64,000 nucleotides of DNA, taken from NCBI GenBank assembly GCA_963806145.1, contig CAWDXD010000050.1, positions 9,040 to 73,039 of the forward strand. Reading direction: 5' to 3'. The translations under genes and the position numbers were made by a program. Every line of letters begins with the position of its first letter. Within the stretch, counting starts at the first letter, position 1. Shown here piece after piece: positions 1 through 7,557 of this stretch. The stretch comes from DASXKD01 sp963806145 (lineage in GTDB: Bacteria; Actinomycetota; Actinomycetes; Streptosporangiales; Streptosporangiaceae). The notes under the pieces were generated by a model. The model searched no databases, was not told the DNA's origin, and was given only the letters and a program-made list of their open reading frames with translations.

Positions 1-127
1 TCACGGCGGTACCTCTTTCCATCGTCGGTCGGCACGGGCCGCCACTGGCATGGCGGCTCCCTCAGGATGAGACCGCCCGGAGCGCGCCGGATCATCGCCC
101 GCCTGGGCAGCGGCAGAATCCGGGTGG
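1..127. other. Left-edge sequence without an assignable gene
   Basis: 127 bp with no supported coding feature. The first three bases could be the stop codon of a minus-strand gene lying to the left, but the frame cannot be established here. Confidence 0.3.
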
Positions 128-901
128 TCAGCGGCTGATGCTCGCGTTCTGGTCCGCCGGGCGGCGCGCGGCGACCAGGGTGGCCGGTGTCAGGCCGGCC
201 AGGCTGGCGCACTCCCTGGTGAGGTGCGCCTGGTCGGCGTAACCCAGCCGGGCCGCGGCGGAGGCCAGGTCACCGCCGGGTGCCCCGGCGTCGGCCCAGG
301 CCACGAAGCGGCGGAACCGGAGCACCCGGCGCAGCGTGGCGGGCCCGTAGCCGACGGCGGCCTGGCAGCGACGCCGCAACTGGCGCTCGCTGATCTCCAG
401 CCGCTCGGCGACGCCCTCCGCCCGCGTGCCCGGGCGCCGCAGCATCCTGGCCGCGTGCGCGGCCAGCGGGTCGGCGGGCCCCTCGGCGGTCATCGCCCCG
501 GCCATCCGGGCCAGCACCGCGAGCGCCTGCGCCGGGCCCAGCGATCCAGGCAGCGCGCGGGCCAGCTCCGTGCCCGGCCGGGTGCCCAGGTCGGCGGCGT
601 CCACCCGCTGGTTCAGCAGTTCCGACATGGGCAGCCCCAGCGCGGGCCCGGCCGCGCCCGGCGCGAACCGCACCGCCGCGAAGACCGTGCCGGCAGGCGT
701 CACCGAGGGAACCGGCCCGATGTCCGGGCCGGCCACGAAAAGCCCGTGGCCCTGCTCCCAGATGAGATCCACGCAGGCGTCCGGCAGCACCGCGGCGACC
801 GCGTCGGCCCCGGGCCCGACGACCCGCGCCCACAGGCATGCCACCGACGGGAGCAGGCCCGCCGGGGGCGGCTGCTCCCGGTAGCCCGGGCGCCAGTCCA
901 T
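128..901 (-). CDS. AraC-family transcriptional regulator
   Basis: A 257-residue DNA-binding regulator. The C-terminal third (about 150-250) carries the two helix-turn-helix units of AraC proteins: 'RAEGVAERLEISERQLRRR' is the first, and the stretch ending 'ARLGYADQAHLTRECASLAGLTP' matches the second unit and the family signature. The N-terminal half ('LPDACVDLIWE', 'AAVRFAPGA') resembles the sensor-like domain common in actinobacterial AraC proteins, with no recognisable ligand. It is divergent from the gene at 975 across a 73-bp gap, so it may regulate that gene or itself; this is inference from position only. Confidence 0.85.
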   Translation of the reverse strand: MDWRPGYREQPPPAGLLPSVACLWARVVGPGADAVAAVLPDACVDLIWEQGHGLFVAGPDIGPVPSVTPAGTVFAAVRFAPGAAGPALGLPMSELLNQRVDAADLGTRPGTELARALPGSLGPAQALAVLARMAGAMTAEGPADPLAAHAARMLRRPGTRAEGVAERLEISERQLRRRCQAAVGYGPATLRRVLRFRRFVAWADAGAPGGDLASAAARLGYADQAHLTRECASLAGLTPATLVAARRPADQNASISR

Positions 902-974
902 AGGAACCAGTCTCGCACCGGGCTGTCCGTTTAGTTCAAGACGACGGGACCGGCGCCATGGTCAGCTAGGGCAC

Positions 975-1874
975 ATGACCTCACCTGATATCGAAGCGGC
1001 GGAGCAGTTCCTGGCCGCCAGCGCCCGCGTGCTCGAGCGCCGGAGATTCGAGCGCCTGTTCGGTAGCGGCGACGCCGGCCCGGTCCGCGACGCCGTTGCC
1101 GCCTACCGCAACCCCGACGGCGGGTTCGGCCACGCACTGGAGCCCGACGGCCGCGGCCCAGGCAGCCAGCCACTGGCCATCGACTTCGCGCTCCGGGTCC
1201 TGCTGGAGGCCGGAGCGTGGGACACCGCGCTGGCCGGCGGCGCCTGCGGGTGGCTCGCCGCCCACGCCCCGCCCGGGGGCGGCGCGGTGTTCGTGGACCC
1301 GTCGATCGTGGGCTGGCCGCACGCGCCGTGGTGGGTGCCCGAGGAGGGCAGCCCGGCGTCGCCGATCTGCACCGGGCTGCTGGCGGGGACGCTGCACGCG
1401 GCGGCGGCCGTGACGGGGGATGGGGAGGTGGGCGGGGGCCCGGCGCACCCGTGGCTGAGCCAGGCCACCGAGCTGCTCTGGTCCCGGATCGACGCGCTGT
1501 CCGACGCCAGCCCTTACGACATGCGCGCCCTGTTCTGGTTCCTTGAGCACGTGCCGGACCGGGACCGGGCCCGCGCGGCGATGGAAAAGATCGGGCCGAT
1601 GATCTTCGATGCCGGCATGGTGGCGCTCGACCCGGAAACCCCGGGCGAGGTGCACTTCCCGCTGGACTTTGCGCCGCTGCCCGGCTCGCTGGCCCGCAGC
1701 CTGTTCGATCAGCAGGTGATCGACGCCGGCCTGGATCACCTGGCTGCGGCGCAGCAGCCCGACGGGAGCTGGACGTTCAACTGGATGGCCTGGTCACCAG
1801 CGGCGGAGCGGGAGTGGCGCGGGCACATGACCGTGGAGGCGCTGCGCCTGCTGCGCGCCAACGGCCGCTGCTGA
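975..1874 (+). CDS. Hypothetical protein with prenyltransferase/squalene-cyclase-like toroid repeats
   Basis: A 299-residue soluble protein with no signal peptide. It has repeat motifs like those of alpha/alpha-toroid enzymes: 'RNPDGGFGHALEPDG' near residue 45 and 'AAQQPDGSWTFNW' near 260, both resembling the QW-type 'PDGGFG / PDGSW' turns of terpene cyclase and prenyltransferase folds. I see no DxDD or other catalytic cyclase motif, so enzyme activity is not supported. Proteins of this kind are common, uncharacterised actinobacterial genes. It is divergent from the AraC gene and followed after 14 bp by a partial copy of the dispersed repeat. Confidence 0.65.
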   Translation: MTSPDIEAAEQFLAASARVLERRRFERLFGSGDAGPVRDAVAAYRNPDGGFGHALEPDGRGPGSQPLAIDFALRVLLEAGAWDTALAGGACGWLAAHAPPGGGAVFVDPSIVGWPHAPWWVPEEGSPASPICTGLLAGTLHAAAAVTGDGEVGGGPAHPWLSQATELLWSRIDALSDASPYDMRALFWFLEHVPDRDRARAAMEKIGPMIFDAGMVALDPETPGEVHFPLDFAPLPGSLARSLFDQQVIDAGLDHLAAAQQPDGSWTFNWMAWSPAAEREWRGHMTVEALRLLRANGRC

Positions 1875-1888
1875 CCGCGCCGTCCAGG

Positions 1889-1925
1889 CCACCGGGGGGC
1901 CAGGGGGGTCGCTCCCCCGTGCTAC
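1889..1925 (-). repeat. Partial copy of the dispersed two-hairpin repeat
   Basis: This matches the hairpin-1 end of the repeat seen at 18346, 20311, 22272 and 55307: a G-run, then 'ccaggggggtcgctccccc', then 'gtgcta'. The second hairpin (the AAGGCCCCGT/ACGGGGCCTT stem) is absent. It fills most of the 61-bp gap between the toroid-like gene and the pentapeptide gene. Confidence 0.6.
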
Positions 1926-1935
1926 ACGGTCCATC

Positions 1936-2595
1936 ATGGGTGCCATGTCCTGGCAGGAACTGGCCGACCTTCCGTTCGCCGCGGCACTGCGGGCCCACCG
2001 GGGCGCGTTGCGGCCACGCGGTGACTACGACTGCGACCACTTCGACAAGGCCGCATTCGACGACGCCAGCGCCCCGGACAGCCGCTTCCTTGAGTGCGCC
2101 TTCACCGGGGTGTCGTTCACCGGCGGCGCACTGCGGCAGGCCCGGTTCTCCTCGGTCTGGCTGCGCGACGTCGCCTTCACCGGGACCAGCCTGGCCGAGA
2201 CCGAGTGGACCGACGCGGTGCTCATCTCCACCGCGGCGGCGGGCGTGGAGGCGTTCGGCGCCCGGCTGCACCGGGTGAGGCTGCACGGATGCAAGCTCGA
2301 CTCGGTGAACTTCCGGGGCGCCGAGCTGACCGAGGTGACCTTCGACAACTGCCTGCTGCGCGACGTGGACTTCACCGGGGCCACGCTTACCCGCACCACG
2401 TTCAGCGGCTCCCGGCTGGCCACGACCACCTTCACCCGGACCACGCTGGACCAGGTGGATCTGCGCGGGGCGGCGGAGCTGGGGCTCGTCATCGACGCGA
2501 CCTCGTTGCGCGGTGCCATCGTGACGCCCGCGCAGCTCACCGCCATGGCGCCGGTGCTCGCCGAGACCCTGGGCATCGTCGTGGCCGACGGCTGA
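1936..2595 (+). CDS. Pentapeptide-repeat protein
   Basis: A 219-residue cytoplasmic protein built largely from pentapeptide repeats of the A(N/D)LXX type. Runs such as 'FLECAFTGVSFTGGALRQARF', 'DSVNFRGAELTEVTFDNC' and 'RDVDFTGATLTRTTFSGSRL' place F or L every fifth residue from about 55 to 195. These repeats form a right-handed quadrilateral beta-helix; some family members mimic DNA and protect gyrase, but nothing here shows that role. The start is ATG 1936, with ATG 1945 as an alternative. It is followed by a strong bidirectional terminator. Confidence 0.85.
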   Translation: MGAMSWQELADLPFAAALRAHRGALRPRGDYDCDHFDKAAFDDASAPDSRFLECAFTGVSFTGGALRQARFSSVWLRDVAFTGTSLAETEWTDAVLISTAAAGVEAFGARLHRVRLHGCKLDSVNFRGAELTEVTFDNCLLRDVDFTGATLTRTTFSGSRLATTTFTRTTLDQVDLRGAAELGLVIDATSLRGAIVTPAQLTAMAPVLAETLGIVVADG

Positions 2596-2646
2596 CTGCC
2601 CGGCGGGATTCCGCCGGCGGCGCAACTACCAGCTCCGCGCGCAAAA

Positions 2647-2683
2647 CACCCCGGCCGCCGTCGGCGTGACGGCGGCCGGGGTG
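2647..2683. terminator. Bidirectional intrinsic terminator-like hairpin
   Basis: A perfect 16-bp inverted repeat (2647-2662 pairing with 2668-2683) with a 5-nt loop, between the convergent pentapeptide (+) and protease (-) genes. There is no U-tract on the plus strand, as is usual for high-GC actinomycete terminators; read on the minus strand the stem is followed by TTTTG. Confidence 0.8.
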
Positions 2684-2696
2684 CTCGTGCCGGTGG

Positions 2697-3908
2697 TTAC
2701 TGGGCCGGGCCGTTGGCCAGGACCAGCGTCGCCGAGTGGGTCTGGCCGAACTGGTCGGTCCAGGTGATGCCGACGCGGTTGCCCGGGTGGAACCGCTCCA
2801 GGGCCGACTGCAGCCCGGACGGAGACGAGATCCGCTGACCGCCGGCCGCGACGATCACGTCCCCGCCGGTGATCCCGGCGCGGGCGGCGGGCGTGCCGGG
2901 CAGGGCCTGCTCGACCACTGCGCCGGAGCCGGCCGAAGTCCCGTTGGCCGCGGCCTGGCTCGCGGACTCGACCCCCACGCCCAGCAGCCCGGTGGGGCCG
3001 AGGTGGATGGTGGACGATGCCTGGCCCGCCTCGATCTGCCGGGCCAGCGCGACCGCGTCGTTGATCGGGATCGCGAAGGCCTGGGTGCGCGAGGACGACT
3101 GGAACTGGAAGCCGGACGAAGCCGAGGCGGCCGTGTCGATGCCGATCACCTTGCCGGTGTTGCTGACCAGCGGGCCGCCGGAGTCACCCGGCTGGATGGG
3201 CGCGGTGTGGTGGATCAGCCCGCTTAGCCGCTCCACGGTGCCCGCTCCCTCGTCGGAGGCCATGATCGACGCGCCGAGGCCGGCGACGTGACCGACGGCG
3301 ACCGACGGGGTGCCGCCCTTGCCGAGCGCGTTGCCGAGGGCGACGACCTTGTTCCCCACCTTCACGGTGGACGAGTCGCCGAGGGCCGCGGTCTGCAGCC
3401 CAGAGGCGCCCACGAGCTGGATGACCGCGATGTCGCGGCTCTGGTCATAGCCGACGACCTTGGCCGCGTAGGTGCGCCCGTTCCCGATGTCGCGGACCTT
3501 GATCGCGGTGGCGCCCTTGATGACGTGGTTGTTGGTGAGAATCTCGCCCGACGGCGTCAGCACCAGGCCGGTGCCGGCCGACTGGGCCTGCTGCAGGCCG
3601 AGGTTGGACACGATGTCCACCAGGCCGGGGTCGGTCTGGGCGGCGATCTGGGCGGTGGTCAGTACCGCAGGGTGGGAAGACGCGGTCGCGGTCAGCAGGC
3701 CGAAGAATGTGCCAAGGCCCGCCACGACCGCGACGGTGGCCAGGGCGAAGCGGTGGCGCCAGCGCCGGACCGGGTGGCCCGGGCCCTCGCCTCCCCCGCC
3801 GTACCCGTAGGGCCCGCCGGGGCCGGCCGGGCCCTCAGGACCGTGCCACGGCGACCCGGGCATCTGCCCGGAGTCCGTGTAGGTCGGCGGATCGGAGATC
3901 ATGGTCAT
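2697..3908 (-). CDS. Membrane-anchored trypsin-like serine protease with PDZ domain (HtrA/DegP-like)
   Basis: A 403-residue protease of the HtrA/PepD type that acts outside the membrane in protein quality control or stress signalling. It has a Pro/Gly-rich cytoplasmic N-terminus (1-50), one transmembrane segment (about 54-76), a trypsin-like domain (about 88-290) and a C-terminal PDZ domain (about 305-400, 'GVGVESA...GGDVIVAAGGQRI'). The catalytic triad is visible as His128 ('TNNHVI'), Asp159 ('SRDIAVIQL') and Ser243 ('QPGDSGGPLV'). Length and domain order are normal. It is monocistronic, ending at the terminator at 2647-2683. Confidence 0.93.
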   Translation of the reverse strand: MTMISDPPTYTDSGQMPGSPWHGPEGPAGPGGPYGYGGGGEGPGHPVRRWRHRFALATVAVVAGLGTFFGLLTATASSHPAVLTTAQIAAQTDPGLVDIVSNLGLQQAQSAGTGLVLTPSGEILTNNHVIKGATAIKVRDIGNGRTYAAKVVGYDQSRDIAVIQLVGASGLQTAALGDSSTVKVGNKVVALGNALGKGGTPSVAVGHVAGLGASIMASDEGAGTVERLSGLIHHTAPIQPGDSGGPLVSNTGKVIGIDTAASASSGFQFQSSSRTQAFAIPINDAVALARQIEAGQASSTIHLGPTGLLGVGVESASQAAANGTSAGSGAVVEQALPGTPAARAGITGGDVIVAAGGQRISSPSGLQSALERFHPGNRVGITWTDQFGQTHSATLVLANGPAQ

Positions 3909-4022
3909 GGGAATCGGCTCCCTTACAAGTACAGGTCATCGTGGCCTCTCCCTGATAGTCGGTTCTGAACCTGCGAGAAAGCTGAACGGCCGCTGACAAC
4001 CGTCTCGGCCTTTGCTGGTTAT

Positions 4023-4040
4023 CTCAGAGCCAGCTCTGAG
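4023..4040. promoter_or_regulatory. 18-bp perfect palindrome, candidate operator
   Basis: CTCAGAGC-CA-GCTCTGAG, 8-bp arms around 2 bp, centred about 45 bp upstream of the oxidoreductase ATG at 4076 and between it and the divergent protease gene. Size and position suit a dimeric repressor site. No regulator gene adjoins it, so the binding protein is unknown. Confidence 0.45.
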
Positions 4041-4075
4041 CGGCCCGCCCGGCGGCCGAGTCGAGATCGGAGCGA

Positions 4076-4999
4076 ATGTTGAAGGCAGTCCGTTTCAGCC
4101 AGTTCGGGGGCCCGGAGGTCCTCGAGATCGTGGATCTCCCCGATCCGCATCCGGGTCCCGGCCAGGTCCGGATTGCGGTGCGCGCGGCCGGCGTCAACGC
4201 GAGCGACTGGAAGAAGCGCAAGGGCCTGATGGATGGGGGGCTCCCGCAGACCATGGGCCACGAGGCGGCGGGCGTCGTCGACGAGCTCGGCGGGGGGGTT
4301 GCGGACGTGGCCGTCGGCGATCGCGTGTTCGGCTTCTCCGCCGAGGGGGCGGCCCAGGCCGAGCTGGCGGTGCTGTCCTACTATGCGCCGATCCCGCCGT
4401 CGCTTGACTTCCCCGGGGCTGCCGCGCTGCCGGCCGCCATCGAGACGGCCACCCGCGCGCTCGATCAGCTCGGTGTCGGGAGCGGCAGCACGCTGCTCAT
4501 CAACGGCGCCTCCGGAAGCGTCGGCAGCGCCGCGGTTCAGCTCGCCGCGGTGCGCGGTGCGCGCGTGATCGGCACCGCCAGCCCGGCCAACCACGAGTAC
4601 CTGCGCTCGCTGGGGGCCGAGCCCGTTGCCTACGGCGAGGGCCTCGCCGGGCGGGTTCGCGCGCTTGCGCCTGACGGCGTCGACGCGGCGCTCGACGTCG
4701 CCGGGAGCGGCGTCCTGCCCGAGCTCATCGGGCTCGCGGGCGGCCCGGAGCACGTCGTGACGATCGCCGACTTCGGTGGCGCGCAGGAGCATGGGGTGAG
4801 GTTCAGCAGCGGGGACGCCGGCCGTGCGGTCCACGCGCTCGCCGAGATCGGCGAGCTGATCGAGTCCGGGCGCTTCTCGGTCCCGGTCGCGCAGACCTTC
4901 CCGCTCGCCGAGGCCGCGGAGGCGCACCGCGTCAGCGAGAACGGTCACGTGCGCGGGAAGCTCGTGCTGGTGGTCGGCGACGTCCAGCCCAGGAGATGA
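4076..4999 (+). CDS. NADP-dependent quinone oxidoreductase-like MDR-family protein
   Basis: A 307-residue zinc-independent medium-chain dehydrogenase/reductase of the quinone oxidoreductase group, which reduces quinones or activated alkenes with NADPH. The GroES-like N-terminal half contains 'RAAGVNASDWKKRKG' and 'MGHEAAGVVDELG'. The Rossmann half begins near 140 with 'LINGASGSVGSAAVQLA', the glycine-rich nucleotide loop. The four-cysteine structural zinc cluster of alcohol dehydrogenases is absent. It ends with 'VSENGHVRGKLVLVV', typical of the family. The substrate cannot be inferred. The gene stands alone behind an 18-bp palindrome. Confidence 0.88.
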   Translation: MLKAVRFSQFGGPEVLEIVDLPDPHPGPGQVRIAVRAAGVNASDWKKRKGLMDGGLPQTMGHEAAGVVDELGGGVADVAVGDRVFGFSAEGAAQAELAVLSYYAPIPPSLDFPGAAALPAAIETATRALDQLGVGSGSTLLINGASGSVGSAAVQLAAVRGARVIGTASPANHEYLRSLGAEPVAYGEGLAGRVRALAPDGVDAALDVAGSGVLPELIGLAGGPEHVVTIADFGGAQEHGVRFSSGDAGRAVHALAEIGELIESGRFSVPVAQTFPLAEAAEAHRVSENGHVRGKLVLVVGDVQPRR

Positions 5000-5053
5000 C
5001 GACGAGCGCCAGCGGCCGGCCGTGCCCTCGACCCCCGGCAGGAATCTTGGTGC

Positions 5054-5995
5054 TCAGCCCGCCACGCGGCCGTCCGATGCCGTGACCTGCGGGTTCGCAC
5101 TCCGCCAGGGCGCTGGTTCGTCGCCAAGAACGCGCCGCGCGGCGGCCCTGATCAGGACGGCCGCCCAGGTCCGGAAGGGTTTCCAGGCCTCGGCCACCGC
5201 GCGGAGCTCCGCGTCGGAGACCGGTCCGGGGCGGCTGTAGAGCTGTCCCACCAGGGCCAGGAGCTTCGGCTCGCCAACCGGCAGAACGTCGGCGAACCCG
5301 GTGGCCCTGATCACGATCAGGGCGCTGTAGAACGGCCCGATGCCGGGGATCTGCCGCAACCGCACCATGGCCTCCTCGGGCCCGAGCGCGAGGAGGTGGC
5401 CCGCATCGAGCCGACCTTCCTGCGCCGCCCGGGCGACGCCGTGCAGCCGCTCCATCCGGTCCGGCGCGATGCCGGGGAACGATTCCACCCGCAGCATCTG
5501 GGCCGGCGCGGGCAGTGCCGCGAGTTGCTGGCCAGCCAGGTCGAAGGCCGCCCCGTGAGCCCGGCTGAGCCGTTCCCGCACGGCCATCATCTGCTTCGGC
5601 GGCCGCCGGACGCTCAGCACGGCCCAGGCGGCCGCCTCGTACGGGGAATAGAACAGCGGCGGCCGCAGCCCCGGCGCCGCCCGCTGGACCGAGCGGAGCA
5701 CCGGATCGCGCTCCCCGGCCTGCAGGAACCCGGCGGCGTCGTAGTCGAGCGAAAGCACCCGTGCGACCTGCTGCCGCACCGCGTCCACGCCGGTGCCGCC
5801 AGGCCCGAAGACCGTGCCGTGCACCCCGGCCTTGTCCTGGCGCACCTCCACCCCGACCTGGTGCTGGTAGCCGTCCAGGCAGAACGCCAGGCGCATGACG
5901 TCGCCCCCGGCGGCGTCACGCTGCCCGAACCCGAACGCGATGGCCTCCGCCAGCGAGAACGGGCCGCGCGGCACGATCGTGAACGTCTCAGCCAC
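5054..5995 (-). CDS. DNA-3-methyladenine glycosylase II-like protein (AlkA/HhH-GPD family)
   Basis: A 313-residue base-excision repair protein of the AlkA type, which removes alkylated purines from DNA. It has an N-terminal AlkA-like region (1-110), then an HhH-GPD domain with the helix-hairpin-helix 'LRQIPGIGPFYSALIVIRATG' at about 213-233. Where AlkA has its catalytic aspartate ('FPDD' / 'LPVGD' in related proteins) this protein reads 'ADVLPVGEPKLL', putting Glu242 in the active-site position. Glutamate might still act or the protein may be altered in specificity. It is transcribed alone; GH3 lies upstream. Confidence 0.78.
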   Translation of the reverse strand: MAETFTIVPRGPFSLAEAIAFGFGQRDAAGGDVMRLAFCLDGYQHQVGVEVRQDKAGVHGTVFGPGGTGVDAVRQQVARVLSLDYDAAGFLQAGERDPVLRSVQRAAPGLRPPLFYSPYEAAAWAVLSVRRPPKQMMAVRERLSRAHGAAFDLAGQQLAALPAPAQMLRVESFPGIAPDRMERLHGVARAAQEGRLDAGHLLALGPEEAMVRLRQIPGIGPFYSALIVIRATGFADVLPVGEPKLLALVGQLYSRPGPVSDAELRAVAEAWKPFRTWAAVLIRAAARRVLGDEPAPWRSANPQVTASDGRVAG

Positions 5996-6102
5996 GGTGC
6001 CTCCCCAGGGCCGGCGCCGGCGTGACCGGCGCTGCGTGACCGGCGTTTGCTGTCCGGTCCTGCCCGCACTCTGTCACCTGGGCCGGACATTCCGCCCGGG
6101 CG

Positions 6103-7395
6103 CTAATGGCGCAGGCTGGCCCGCAACGCGAGAATCCGCTGCACCGCGGCACGGAACGCCGCCTGGTCCAGGCTCCCGTGCTGGTAACCCTTGGCGAGCG
6201 CGATCCTCGCCTGGTACCCCTGGCCGGGCTGCTGCGCCGAGCAGAGGATCAGGTCCATCCCTGCGCCGGCCGCCAGGTCGGCCCGGTGCCTGGTGGTGCC
6301 GTACGCCTTCAAGGACCCGGCCTCCAGCGCGTCGGTGATCGTGACGCCGGTGAACCCGAGCCGCTGCCGCAGTTCGCCGCCGACGACCGCGGGAGAGAGC
6401 CCGGCCGGTCGCTCCTGGTCCAGCGCCGGGTAGACCGCCCACGACACCATGACCAGCTTGACCCCGGCCCGGATGGCGGCCCGGTAGGGATATTCGTCGG
6501 TGCCGCGCAGGGTGGCGAGCGGCACGTTCAGCGTCACCGGCCCCTCGTCGGTGTTCTGCGCGGTCGCGGCGGCGCCCAGCCCGGGGAAGTGCTTCGCGGT
6601 AGCCGCGACGCCGGTGGCCTGCTGCGCCTTGATGAAGTCGGCGCCCAGGGAGGAGACCCTGCGCGGGTTCGTGCTGTAGGAGCGCCCGAACTGGTCGTCG
6701 AAGTCGCCCGGCGTCCGGTACACATCGAGCACGGGCGCGAGGTTCACGTTCAGGCCCGCTCCGGTCAGGTTCTGGCCCGCGCCCCGGCCCGCCGCCTTCG
6801 CCGCCGCCGCGGGACGGGCCGCCTCGCCGATCAGTTTCTCCGACTCATCCGGTGCGCCCGGCAGGCGGCGGACCAGGCCGCCCTCCTGATCGGTCATGAG
6901 CAGCAGCGGGTAGTGCCGCAGCGGGTTCTGCGGGCTGGCGTTGGCCTGATCGAGTTCGGTGGCGACCGCCGCGAGCTGGGCCTGGCTGGAGATGTTCGGG
7001 CCGAAGAAGATGACCCCGGCGACCTTGCCCGCCCGGATCCAGCGGAGCAGGCTGGCCGGCGGGGTCAGCCCGGTGTAGCTGTAGATCACCCGCTGGCCGG
7101 CCAGCTGCGCGGACGAGAGCGGCGGCAGGGCAGCCTGCCCCGTGGCCGGGCGTACCTTGCCCGAGCCCTCGATGCCGGAATTCGCCGCGGCCGAGCCCGC
7201 CGCGGCCCCGTGCTTCACCGGCGGGCCGGCGCTGGCCGACCGCACCAGGCCGACCCCGGCGACCACGGCCACCGCGGCCGCGCACACCGCGACGGTGACC
7301 GTGAGGGCAACCCGCAGCCCGCGGCGGCGGCCCGCAGGGCCCGGCGCGCGATCCTTGGCCGCCGGCGTCCCGCGCGGCCGTGCGGGGATGGTCAT
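6103..7395 (-). CDS. Glycoside hydrolase family 3 protein (NagZ-like beta-N-acetylhexosaminidase), membrane-anchored
   Basis: A 430-residue exported or membrane-anchored GH3 enzyme, likely cutting N-acetylhexosamine from peptidoglycan fragments or glycoconjugates. A basic N-terminus and hydrophobic segment (about 27-52) precede a Ala/Gly-rich linker and a single GH3 TIM-barrel domain. The diagnostic 'KHFPGLG' lies at about 268-274, followed by 'NTDEGP', and the nucleophile region reads 'GVTITDALEAGSL'. The length matches NagZ-like enzymes with a signal-anchor. ATG 7395 was preferred to an upstream GTG at 7419 because 'GAGAGA' lies just before it. Confidence 0.85.
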   Translation of the reverse strand: MTIPARPRGTPAAKDRAPGPAGRRRGLRVALTVTVAVCAAAVAVVAGVGLVRSASAGPPVKHGAAAGSAAANSGIEGSGKVRPATGQAALPPLSSAQLAGQRVIYSYTGLTPPASLLRWIRAGKVAGVIFFGPNISSQAQLAAVATELDQANASPQNPLRHYPLLLMTDQEGGLVRRLPGAPDESEKLIGEAARPAAAAKAAGRGAGQNLTGAGLNVNLAPVLDVYRTPGDFDDQFGRSYSTNPRRVSSLGADFIKAQQATGVAATAKHFPGLGAAATAQNTDEGPVTLNVPLATLRGTDEYPYRAAIRAGVKLVMVSWAVYPALDQERPAGLSPAVVGGELRQRLGFTGVTITDALEAGSLKAYGTTRHRADLAAGAGMDLILCSAQQPGQGYQARIALAKGYQHGSLDQAAFRAAVQRILALRASLRH

Positions 7396-7557
7396 ATGTC
7401 TCTCAACGTCGTAAGCCACGTCCGCAGTCCTGCCCCCTGGCCCGCGACTCCGGTCCTGCGTTCCCCACGGTAGACCGTATCAACCAGGCCAGGGACAACC
7501 ATGCTCCACTGTGCGTGAGCGATGCCAACACCTGTGTTACCGCAAACCGGGCATCCG

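Noticed and set aside
7527..7538. AACAC-CT-GTGTT inverted repeat between GH3 and glnE
   Set aside because: The arms are only 5 bp and the location relative to either gene gives no specific role.
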